A stretch of 64,000 nucleotides of DNA from Taxillus chinensis (taxonomy: Eukaryota > Streptophyta > Magnoliopsida > Santalales > Loranthaceae): contig CM042089.1 in the NCBI GenBank assembly GCA_023512835.1, positions 50,119,004-50,183,003 of the forward strand, written 5' to 3'. The notes beneath the pieces were generated by a model, which made no database searches, was not told where the DNA came from, and was given only the letters and a program-made list of their open reading frames with translations. A program made the position numbers and the translations under genes. Of this stretch, positions 11,422 to 20,463 are shown in pieces; the stretch's first letter is position 1, and every line of letters begins with the position of its first letter.

Positions 11422-12140
11422 ATGGCACCCAGAACCTCTCTTTCCGGCGTCAATCCCGGCCATCTGGTTGATTGGAGCGCTATCTGCAACCCTCCGGACT
11501 GGTTTTTCCATATTCGCCCTCTTCTAGAAGCCTCTCACATACTCGACTTGATCTCCAATCATGTCGATTTTCTTGTAGACAACATTCTCGAGTACTACCA
11601 ACGGATCCGCTGTACCACCGACTCCATCATCTCCTATGTTTGCGGTGAATCCATCATCATTACCCCCGACGTTCTCCACGCTACTCTCAGCCTACCCCCC
11701 GGTGAACCACAGCGCCCCGATGCCGATCCAATGGCGGCTTCCATGGGTTGCACCTATAAAGGCAAGGAGTACAAGGTGAAGTCCTTCCAAGGCCGCTATC
11801 GCTGTATGGTGGTCATACTGAGTCGTTGTTTACTGGCTCGCACTTCCGCTTTGGACTCTGTTCCGTACGATCTTCTTCTGGCCATGTACATCGTTTTCGA
11901 AGGTCTTCGATGGACTCGGGGACGTTTCTGTTCCGACTGCTGCAGATTGGACCCAAGAACCTTTCCTTCGGGCGTATCCTTAGCATTGTCTTCCGACATC
12001 TTCATCCGGACCATTTCGCCCGCTCTGATGCTGTTTCATTTCCTTTGGCTTATTACCTTCGCTATCTTACGCCTGATGGGAACATGACAGCCCATCGTCC
12101 CTCTGCAGCTCTTCGGCTTCTCCCTGCCCCGGAACAATAA
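11422..12140 (+). pseudogene. Copia-1 extra ORF, N-terminal 'plant transposon protein'-like domain
   Basis: Starting at the ATG at 11422, about 160 codons read smoothly. A frame change near 11905-11930 leads into the frame ending at 12140. The pattern (a helix-rich start, an RxxxIISYVxG strand, then GRYRCMVVILSRCLL) resembles the family often labelled 'putative plant transposon protein domain'. The segment KSFQGRYRCMVVILSRCLL has a counterpart in the extra ORF of gypsy G4 (about 48820-48890). Both are followed by an Asp-Ser-Val-Pro motif. Its role in retrotransposons is unknown. The codon ends are C-rich, unlike Copia-1 pol. Confidence 0.7.
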
Positions 12141-13577
12141 GGCAGTTCTGTTGGTGACCCCTCAGACAGCCATGCCCCTGACGTCAACTCCGCTCACCGA
12201 TCCTCCCGGATTCGGTCCTTTGCTGCACCCTCCATTTCTCGGGCGTCCCAGCACAGCGTCCGTGCCGAACCCTCAGAGGTTGCGGGGCCATCTCAGACAA
12301 GGTGCCTCTAAAGCTGTTTCTTGACCCTTCTCGCTGCGGATGTCCCCACCCCCTCCACTTCTATTCTTGCCGCCGCAATTGATGATGTCCCGAAATCTAT
12401 TCCGGAAGCTCCTTTGCCTCCCCTACCTCAACCCCGAGATTACCTTGACCATCTCTCCGCCGACACCTTAACAGACCTTTTGCTCCATTTCAGCCTTGCC
12501 CACACCGCCTCCATTCCTGACACCGATCTCCGGGTGTTTTACACTCGCCATACTCAATCCCCGAAGACCATGATCATCTGGAATTTGGACCAAGGCTTTC
12601 TTACACCGGCCTCCATTCCAGATGTGCCATTCCCTAACCCCTCCAACCCGGTCCATGTTGCACAGAGTCCTTCTCCTGCTAAGGCTGGACCTTCTTCTCC
12701 TGCTGTTGACATTCCCGTTGTTGACCTATCTGGTCAAAGCGGGTCCGCTGCTCTGGATGCCTCTGCTGCTCCGGATGCCCCTTCTACTGCTGTTGCTGAT
12801 ACTCCTGCGGACTCCTCTGCCCAGCGCACTCCTGCTCCTGTTCATGCGGGGGAGTCCTCCAAAGCTCCAGAGTTAGCCCTTGGGCGTGCTTCTTTTGGCA
12901 CGGTCCACTCCGACGTTGTGCTTTCCGCCCAGCTAGACCGCCACGCCCAAGCTCATAGCACCCAAATATCTGCCATCGCCGCCAAGGTTGATGCTCTTAG
13001 CGCCCAACTCCTCTCTGCCCTCACCGACTCCTCCACCTCCATGGAACAGAAGATGGACCTCGTCGCCTCGTCCGTCCACTCCTTGTCTACCTCCTTCGCG
13101 GACCTGGCACACACGATGGCTCGCCCTCCCGTTGCTCCCCGGCGATCTGCCAAATCGGGGGAGAGAGTGTCATCTGATCCTTCTGCTCCTCTTGCATCAC
13201 AAACCTCCACTCGTGCTGACAAGCGGCCTGCCTCTTCACTGCTTCAGGGAGTTCAAATCCCCAAATGTAGCCGCTTCTCTCAGCCAAGCTCCTCAAGTGC
13301 AGCTCTTCCTCCGTCCTCTCCATCCGCAGCTGACACCTTCCTCCCATCATATGCGGCGTGTGACCCTCTTAATGCGGATGGAAGCGTGCGTAAGGCAATG
13401 CTTTCCTATGCTACGTCTTCGCCAAGAGAAGATGTCTCTCGACTGTACCCCTTCTCCCCGGATGACATTCGGACCCTTTGTTTGAAGAAAGGCCTCTTTA
13501 CAAATGACGACATTGACAACTTCTCTAGGGCTGCTAAAATGGAGATGAGCCTGTTTCCATCTCTCGTACAAGGATGA
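12141..13577 (+). pseudogene. Copia-1 extra ORF, Pro/Ser/Ala-rich linker with coiled coil
   Basis: Reading continues past stops at 12138-12140 and about 12310 into a long open frame, 12321-13577 (418 codons). The first half is rich in Pro, Ser and Ala. A helical stretch near 12925-13110 (SAQLDRHAQ, then ISAIAAKVDALSAQL) looks like a coiled coil. Near the end FTNDDIDNF matches the position of SSDDVDLF in the G4 gene, just ahead of the protease. The frame is GC-rich with mostly C-ending codons. No membrane segment or signal peptide is seen, so an envelope-like role is not supported. Confidence 0.6.
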
Positions 13578-14120
13578 CCACTTGTTTGAAGTTCCGCCGT
13601 CTTTGGAATGAGGGCTATCTTCCCAAGTATAGATATCATTCAGTCCTTTATCGAAGGAACGCTGAGGATAGCAAGCCATGGAGAACTCTCTCAACTATCC
13701 TCATTCCGTACCGGATCATGTCGCCACATTTCATGATGGTTGTCTTCATGATTCGATCCAAACAGATGATTCGATTGATTCTCATCGATTGTGGAGCAGT
13801 ATGTAAGAAAGAATCAATGGGAATCACTGTGTCTCAGATTGACTGATGCTATGAAGAAAGTCGAATTATATGAAAAGTTGGGCATCACTCCTTTGAGACC
13901 AACTGAGAAGCTGAAGGCGACATTCCGGGGCAAGAAGCAAGTGCCACAACAGCCAAATGGAGATAGCTGCGGAGCCTTTGTCTGTTACTTCATCAAGTCA
14001 TTCTTAAGTGTGGACAAATCTTGGAGCCAACACACCACTTATACGATGAAGCAGACAATGGAGCTTAGAGAGAAAGCAGCAACAATGATCTTCAAGTATA
14101 GTAAGCCTTATGTACCTTAA
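13574..14120 (+). pseudogene. Copia-1 extra ORF, Ulp1-like (C48) cysteine protease domain
   Basis: The C48 fold order His, Asp, Gln, Cys is recognisable. His is at 13727-13729 (SPHFMMVVF), Asp at 13787-13789 (LILIDC), Gln at 13950-13952 and Cys at 13968-13970, in the motif QQPNGDSCGAFVCYF. A one-base frame change lies between about 13790 and 13850. Ulp1 enzymes process or remove SUMO; in plant transposons such domains are known from some Mutator-like elements. Here the gene ends 130 bases before the polypurine tract and LTR. Substrate and activity are unknown, and the copy is broken. Confidence 0.75.
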
Positions 14121-14250
14121 TAAAAATCTTATATAAAGGCTGAATTGTATTCTGTTGCTGATAAATGAAAATGGTTGTGATCTGTATTTTGTATGTTATC
14201 TTTTTGCACTGCATACCAGATCAGATTACAAAGGGTTTGGGCATATCCAT

Positions 14251-14262
14251 AATTGGGGGAGA
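14251..14262 (+). other. Copia-1 main polypurine tract
   Basis: AATTGGGGGAGA lies directly before the LTR start TGTTGGATC at 14264. It is the expected primer for plus-strand DNA synthesis and fixes the left edge of the LTR. Confidence 0.9.
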
Positions 14263-14263
14263 T

Positions 14264-15696
14264 TGTTGGATCAAGCCCAGAATTTGGATAATGCTGATAA
14301 AGCCCTATGTAATTTGATTTGAGATCTTTTGTATTTCTTTGATCATTGCAGAAGATATGTTATTAATCCGGAGATACACTCGTGAGAGCAAAGCTAAGGA
14401 CAGGATACATAATCCTGATCCGGACAAGAGTGAGTGTCGTCAAACACTTGGTAAATAACCAAGTCACCAATATATATGAAATAAGGAATATTCGTGCGGA
14501 CTAAGAACTTAAAAGCTACGGATTACGGAATCTGCTCGTAATGCCTCAAACAGACTAAGCCAAACTGATGCGGAGTAAGAATCTTGGTCTACAAGGTCGA
14601 ACGGAGTAAAAGAGTCAACACGGAGCTAAAAAGTTAAGTCTTTCACTCAAATGAACTAAAGTAAAGAAGACACGGAGTAAGGCATCTGAGTCTTTCATAC
14701 ACACGGAGTAAGAAAGTACTGATGCGGAATAAGGAGTCGAGTCCTTATTCGCACGGAGTAAGGAACTTAGATGCGGAGTAAGGAATCCGGACCACTCACT
14801 CATGCGGAGTAAGGATGTGCTAGTACGGAGTAAGCCATCCGATCCTTTAGACTCACACGGAGTAAGGAACTTACATACGGAGTAAGGAACTTACATATGG
14901 AGTAAGGAACTTACATGCGGAGTAAGGAAGCACTGATATAGAATAAGCACTCCGACCTTCTCATTCATACGGAGTAAGGAAGCGCTGACACGGACTAAGG
15001 ATTCCAGTATCAAATAGATACGAGAATAAGCAACCAACGACACGGAGTAAGGTTCCGAGCTTCATTAGCTACGGAGTAAGGAAAATTACACCGGACCAAG
15101 AAGATCTTGCTTAACTTAACCGCATTTAAGGTTATCGGCTCGTGGTGTCCCGATGTAAGACAAACTTGTTGAGAACCTGAAGAATCTTACACGTGGATCA
15201 CCCGGATATGTGGACACAACTTTAATTATATTTGGGAACTCACAAAGGCACTTATACTCTTCAAACCCAAGATCTTGAGCTCCACAAACCGCAGCAGTCA
15301 AGGCGAGAGAGACTACCAAGGAATAATTAGTGTCTGAACGGATTCCGGAACTCCAAGTTCCAAGGTTGTCTTTTAGGAATGTTTTTGTATAAATATTTAT
15401 ACTTGTATATTTAAAGGAGTGTGTGAGTAAGCCTGAAAATCTGGTGTATGGAGAAGAGTTCAAAGAGATAATATAGGCTAGTGTGTGAATCCTTTTTTAA
15501 ACAGAGTGTAAAAGAATCTTGCTTCTATTTTGTTGTATTTATCTTTTGATAATAAAACAAAATACTTCCACTATCTGGTTATCTTCCGCATGATTCTATC
15601 ACTTAACTAGATAAGTGTTTGTGTCATAAGAGGATATAAAGAGTTTCGATAAGAGCCTATTCACCCCCCCCCCCTCTAGGCTCCAAGGGACCATCA
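14264..15696 (+). repeat. Copia-1 3' LTR (1.43 kb)
   Basis: TG at 14264 and CA at 15696 match the ends of the solo LTR at 43939-58664. It contains many CGGAGTAAG repeats (about 14690-15090), a TATAAATA box at 15388-15395 and an AATAAAA signal near 15550. The next bases, CAACC at 15697-15701, are the probable target duplication; the other copy is outside the window. A run of 12 C lies near 15663-15674. Confidence 0.92.
14690..15090. repeat. CGGAGTAAGG short-repeat cluster in the copia LTR
   Basis: The core CGGAGTAAGGAACTTA and close variants recur about every 20-60 bases. A similar cluster lies in the solo LTR (about 57540-58060). The same core occurs in the LTR of gypsy G3 (36560-36860). Confidence 0.85.
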
Positions 15697-16102
15697 CAAC
15701 CCCTAGGATCTTATTCTTCACTTCAAACAAAAACCCAAAACTTTTAGGATTCCCTTTAGAAATTTAGGGTAAATCGATTTTAACCACGACTTTAATAAAT
15801 AACTTAGCTGAATAAAAGTTATAGACTTTTTAGGAAACTTAACCCCGTCATAGCAGGGCAAATAGAAAACCTCCTCCTCCGAAAATAGATACCGAAAGGG
15901 CGCTGTAGGGGTGCTAATCCTTCCCTACACGTAACCAACTCCCGAACCCTTCTCTTGATAACACAGACCACACCTTTAAACTACTCAAAGTAGAGGGTAT
16001 CCAACTGTACCCCAAAAACAGTGGTGGCGACTCTAAATTTTCTCACCATTGGTTTAGTTTGAGCTTACCCCAAACGGGCCCGGACGAAAACCAGTGATGA
16101 CA
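15697..16102 (+). repeat. G3 5' LTR, last 406 bases
   Basis: It is closely colinear with 42950-43353, the end of the G3 3' LTR, including the ending CCAGTGATGACA. Upstream LTR sequence is displaced by the Copia-1 insertion. Confidence 0.9.
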
Positions 16103-16104
16103 GC

Positions 16105-16122
16105 TGGCGACTCTGATGGGGA
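16105..16122 (+). other. G3 primer-binding site (tRNA-Arg)
   Basis: TGGCGACTCTGATGGGGA begins two bases after the LTR. It is complementary to the 3' end of a plant tRNA-Arg, the usual primer of Tat/Ogre elements. Confidence 0.85.
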
Positions 16123-16781
16123 TTTTAACACTTTAGAGAGTTAGGTCTAGAACTTGGATTAGGAGGTTATTTTAATTGTATTGTTGTATATATTTAACTG
16201 TAGTGCTAAGTTGTTTTTTTATTTTCTAGATATAGTTGTGATTTACTTATTTTTTTTATACAGTTGTCGTTTATCTTTAAACTGTGGTTTATTTGTACGT
16301 TTTAACTACCATGATAGTTATGATTTACTGCTTTCCCTACTTGTTGCATCCATGCATAACCCCATACCTGAGTTTAACACAATTTAGGTTAGTGAGGTTC
16401 AGTACGGTCCCCAACGCGTTGATCATTATCCGCAATGGGGCCTCAGACTCCTCACTCAAGCTTGAGGTTCTTTTAAGGCACGTCCTTTTAAGACCCCCCT
16501 CCGGTAGATCCCATGGTGTACGGAGCCCTCTATTGAGGAAGTTTGGGAACCAACGAATATGATAGGTGTAGCAATAAAAGCCCATCATGGGCATTGACCC
16601 ACATGTTGTTTGCTCATTCCATGCCATGCTAACCTTTGTTTTGTAGGGTAGTCCATAAGTCATCCCCTGCACACCTTATTTGCCTTACTATTGGTCTATT
16701 CTTTATCCTGTCTATTTGCCCTGATTTGTTTTAACTGCCATCCTAACCTGTCATCATGCATAACATGACATTCATATAGGC
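16123..16781 (+). other. G3 leader, non-coding
   Basis: A T-rich untranslated leader between the primer site and ORF1. Short frames here (16181-16562) are not conserved-looking. It probably contains packaging signals, which cannot be located by eye. Confidence 0.6.
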
Positions 16782-18155
16782 ATGGCAACTTTCAGTCATC
16801 TCCTAAAAAGCCTTCAGGATAAAGAGGCTGTTGCAGTGGTGGCCCAAGCATCTGGGGACATCCAACTTCGCCTTGGAGATTTTCCACCAAAAGAAGCCCA
16901 CAAAGCAAAACATATTATCATAGAAGATCAGCTGGACTACACTAAGGAGGTACAGACAATATGGAGGCAGGGGTCAGACGAAAGGAAAAGCATTTATATA
17001 CAGCAGTTTGGGGATTTGCTCCATGTAACTGAGTTACTGGCCGACAAGGATATGCTTGGGGCAGCCACATATTTTTGGGAGCCTCGATGGCGGTGCTTTG
17101 ACTTCAACGGCATAGATCTTGTTCCCACCATAGAAGAATACAGAAGATTATTGGATATCCCTGTAGAAAACAAAATGAAGATCTATCTACTGGAGCCCAG
17201 AAGATCATGTCGAAGGGCCTTTGCTGAGATAATGGGAAAGCCAGTATGGGACTCACCAGCGGCCACAACCTATAGTGGGTGGGAATATCTTCCATGGGCA
17301 ACAATCAAAGAAATGATACAGGCAACAGAAGCAGGGGTACACAAACTACTTACGCTAGCTATATATGGGCTGGTCATTATCCCGAGGATACCAGCCCACA
17401 TCGATGGAGCAATTGTAGATTTGGTCTAGCAAGTGCTCAAAGGATGTGACCCTACTCCTGCTATCTTGGCTGAAACAATTCGATCTCTTACTTACCTGAG
17501 GAGTAAGGGCTCGGGACAGTTCATGGGGTGCTTGCCTCTCTTGTGCACTTGGTTGCAAGGTCATTTCCCTTGCAGTGTTTCTCGTTTTCCTGCTGTGTAT
17601 CAATTGCCAGCCACGACACTATTGGATATTCCCGCTCAGCAAGTGGAACTTACCTAAAGGCTTTGAAGACTGGAGAAAGAAGTTAGAGAACCTCACAGAA
17701 GCTGACATTACCTGGACTGCTCCTTGGATGCCGGTGGTCTCCACGCACCACTGCAGGGTGGAAGACAAGTCGGGCATCATCAGATTATCCCTGTGCTATT
17801 TGGCATGGAAGATTGTGACTTCACTTACAACAGAACCATGCTCGCAGTGAAAGGCCAAAAGATGTATCAGGCATGGTCCGCCCCACACAGGATCCAACCC
17901 AATAGTCCAAAACCTGGCGTTTATCTGGCGTACATATCTTGGAGGGCACAACACAAGCCACATTTAACGACAGACATGAGAGCTATCCTCCAGGAGAATC
18001 AAAATCTCAGGCAGCAGATCCAAGGGCTGGAAGCATCTCTAGAAGGAGCTCTTCAGAGGTTGCAACTGAGGGAAAAACAAGTAGAGACCTTATTAAAGTA
18101 GAGGGAGGAAGCAGGTGAGCGGCCACCCCAGAGGAAGAGGCGCCGTGCTACTTAG
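16782..18155 (+). pseudogene. G3 ORF1, Tat/Ogre-specific extra protein ahead of gag
   Basis: From the ATG at 16782 the first 215 codons show WEPRWRCFDFNGIDLVPTIEEY, a pattern typical of ORF1 in Ogre and related Tat elements, cut here at the stop of 17427-17429. Reading resumes through frame changes near 17600-17650 and 17740-17790. The C-terminal part (about 17960-18100) is a coiled coil (ILQENQNLRQQIQGLEASL). After a further in-frame TAG at 18099-18101 the tail is basic (QRKRRR), ending at 18155, and resembles a nuclear localisation signal. The function of Ogre ORF1 is unknown. A role in complex assembly or nuclear entry is inferred from the coil and basic tail. Confidence 0.75.
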
Positions 18156-18430
18156 GAGATGACTGGAAGAATGCCTTATGATCATGTAGCGATAGCTTTC
18201 ATTTTACATGGCATTTCAGCATTGAATATTTATATTGTGTGTTTTGTTTGTAATAAAGTTGTTTGTTTTCCTAACCCTCCGCATATACATTCATGCATAC
18301 ATGCATAGAAAATGAAAAAAAACATCAAATAAAAGTTCCCTTGTACCCAGGTGGGTAGCAGACTTTCTCCAAGATTGCGCACTCTTACAATCTCAGATCT
18401 CGCCGCGATCAGGTATCACAGCCACAACCA
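18156..18430 (+). other. Spacer between G3 ORF1 and gag
   Basis: A short non-coding stretch with an A-rich patch. The gag ATG follows at 18431. Confidence 0.6.
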
Positions 18431-18466
18431 ATGGCAGACGAAGCAGAGAACAGACTCGTGGGTTTA
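18431..18466 (+). pseudogene. G3 gag, first 12 codons, cut off by A3
   Basis: The ATG at 18431 opens twelve codons (MADEAENRLVGL). The reading frame resumes in phase at 27073 (EQSQQALQGQ) once the inserted element and one copy of the GTTTA duplication are set aside. This places the gag start and shows that A3 entered a formerly continuous gene. Confidence 0.85.
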
Positions 18467-20450
18467 TGTCACGCCCCGGATTTCCAACCCGAGGAAACCG
18501 GTACGTGACTCCCCTTTTACCCACACGGAGGGCAAAGGGGTTAGGATACAAACCAAGAACTGAACATTTTAAACATTCACAACACATTCAAGAAAAATAA
18601 AGTCCATCAAGCAGTCCACAAACCAAAACAGTCTTTAATACAAAGTCTTCTTTTCAATCCATCCCCATTGGGGTTACATCAGTTCCCATAAAAAAAATAA
18701 CATAAACAATAAAATAAATAAGGTCTTCCACCTTGGGGTCCCACCTAACGCCTGTAGGTTCCTGTAAAGAAAACAACATGGTAGGAGGGGTGAGCAACCA
18801 CAACTCAGTAGGGATCATGTCTCCCCAACCCATCCCATGCACCTAACATCTACATGCCTCGTGTACAAGTCTTTGTGTCGTGATACAATTATTCCACCAG
18901 ATATAGTTACAGGCTATAACAAGAAACACAATCATACATGGACTGGTACATAAACACTCCCGGGCTTCCACGACCACCGGGTTTCAAGAAGTCCCGGGCT
19001 TCCACAGCCTACCGGGTTCCACAAAACAGTCCCGGGCTTCCACGGCCACCGGGTTCCACAAAACAGTCCCGGGCTTCCACGGCCATCGGGTTCCACAAAA
19101 CAGTCCCGGGCTTCCACGGCCACCGGATTCCACAAAACAGTCCCGGGCTTCCACGACCACCGGGTTCCACAAAACGGTCCCAGGCTTCCACGACCACCGG
19201 GTGTACAAGCAAACACGCAGCACACAAGGCCATACAGGCATAACATCACACTTAATATACTTAGTCACACGGGAATAACGTCGAACACTTAGCATGCATA
19301 TATTCACAGGCTCACAAACCCGACCACACAACGAGTATTCCAAACACATAATATGCATAGCCTCACAGGCATTATTTCAAACACGTTCTGAGCATACACA
19401 CAGGCATATTCATACAGGCATATCCACACCGACATTTTATCAAGCACTTAACATGCACTAACCACCCAACCTCAGAAATCACATCAAAACGCCACTGAAG
19501 GCCAACATTCATATAGGAGATCACACCTATATGAATTTACATATAAATAATATAACAGATATAACTCATATTCTGCCCTAGGACCCTAGGGCAGAGGAGG
19601 ACTTAGGAAGAACAGAATCCCTACCTCAAGTAAAACGCAACAACACAGCAAAGTCCCGATCCCACGTCGAACGCCGTCCACCCACGAGTCACCGACCACC
19701 CACGCAAGACGCCCGGCAGCAACCAGGAGCTCTCCTTCCCTCTCTCTCTCTCTCTGCGACGGCTGGTGGAGCAACAAACCCTAACCCTAAAACAGAGGGC
19801 TTCTCCTCCTTATATAGACAACACAACATCAAAACGACGTAGTTTTGATTAAGTGAATCCCAGCATCAAAACGACGTAGTTTTGATTACACAAGTTACAA
19901 CCTTTCCGCATCCATACACACCAAAATACTCACTATTCCAACCTAGTCCTTTGGAAAAAGATGATTAGAATAACAAAACCAAGGTAACCATGCAAAAATA
20001 TGCCTGCACGCCAATTTGAACGCCAATTCCCCAATTGGCGTGCAGCTCCAAATGCACTCAAACTTTACCCCAAGTCTCCTTGCATCTTGTAGAGGCCTGA
20101 GAAGCAAAAATATGCTTGCACGTGAAATGGGTGAATTCACGTGCAGCTCCAAATGCTCTGAAATTTCTGTGGTAGATAGAGGACCTCATTCTAAGAAACT
20201 TTTGTTCTTGCACGCCAATTGTTTGAGGCCATCTACTAGGTCAAAAGTGAGCTCCAAGATCAGCCAAAACAGCTTAAAACCGCCTGTAAACGCATAGCAT
20301 CTTCCTAGGGCATAAATGTATGCTATCGCTTGACACATGCACCTCTCAAAAGTCCCCTCTTGGGCTCATCTCTTACCTTAAACTTGTGTACCAACATCCA
20401 AGGTGTTTGTGGTTAACTGCTTACACACGGGTTACACACGGGTCATTACA
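18467..20450 (-). repeat. A3 3' LTR (left)
   Basis: TG at 18467 and CA at 20450. It is closely similar to the right LTR. It contains a 37-bp array (about 18958-19200), the TATA box at 19810-19817, two ACGT palindromes, a CT-rich stretch and the CACGTG module (about 20115-20270). Confidence 0.95.
18958..19200. repeat. 37-bp GC-rich minisatellite, about 6-7 units
   Basis: The core CCCGGGCTTCCACGGCCACC recurs every 37 bases (19031 and 19068, for example). It generates spurious open frames on both strands. The right LTR has the same array (about 25578-25825), with small unit differences. Confidence 0.93.
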
Positions 20451-20463
20451 TCCTCTCCCCCTT
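20451..20463 (-). other. A3 polypurine tract
   Basis: On the minus strand AAGGGGGAGAGGA directly precedes the 3' LTR start TGTAATGACC. It is the expected plus-strand primer. Confidence 0.88.

Larger units (their letters stand above)
5755..15696 (+). mobile_element. Copia-1: Sirevirus-like Ty1/copia element, 5' end lost behind A2
   Basis: Ty1/copia order is seen: gag tail, protease, integrase, RT, RNase H. It is followed by several GGGGGAG tracts, an extra three-part gene and a 3' LTR at 14264-15696. Repeated polypurine tracts after pol and a gene between pol and the LTR are hallmarks of the Sirevirus genus. The element lies in the 5' LTR of gypsy G3: G3 LTR sequence resumes at 15697 and is colinear with 42950 onward in the other G3 LTR. 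The 5' LTR and most of gag are outside the window beyond A2. It is non-functional, with many stops and frameshifts and an altered RT active site. Confidence 0.88.

Noticed and set aside
12321..13577. Independent host gene, suggested by GC-rich, C-ending codons
   Set aside because: It lies between Copia-1 polypurine tracts and the 3' LTR, in frame sequence with the flanking domains, and its layout is repeated in G4. It is element cargo, not a host locus.
12141..13577. Envelope-like gene of a Sirevirus
   Set aside because: No signal peptide or membrane segment is visible, and the following domain is a cysteine protease.
15663..15674. C-homopolymer as a biological signal
   Set aside because: The solo LTR has a much shorter run at the same place. 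It is probably slippage or a sequencing artefact.
18938..19358. Open frames of about 100-124 codons on both strands
   Set aside because: They are produced by the 37-bp minisatellite, whose lack of stops keeps several frames open. They have no protein features beyond the repeat.
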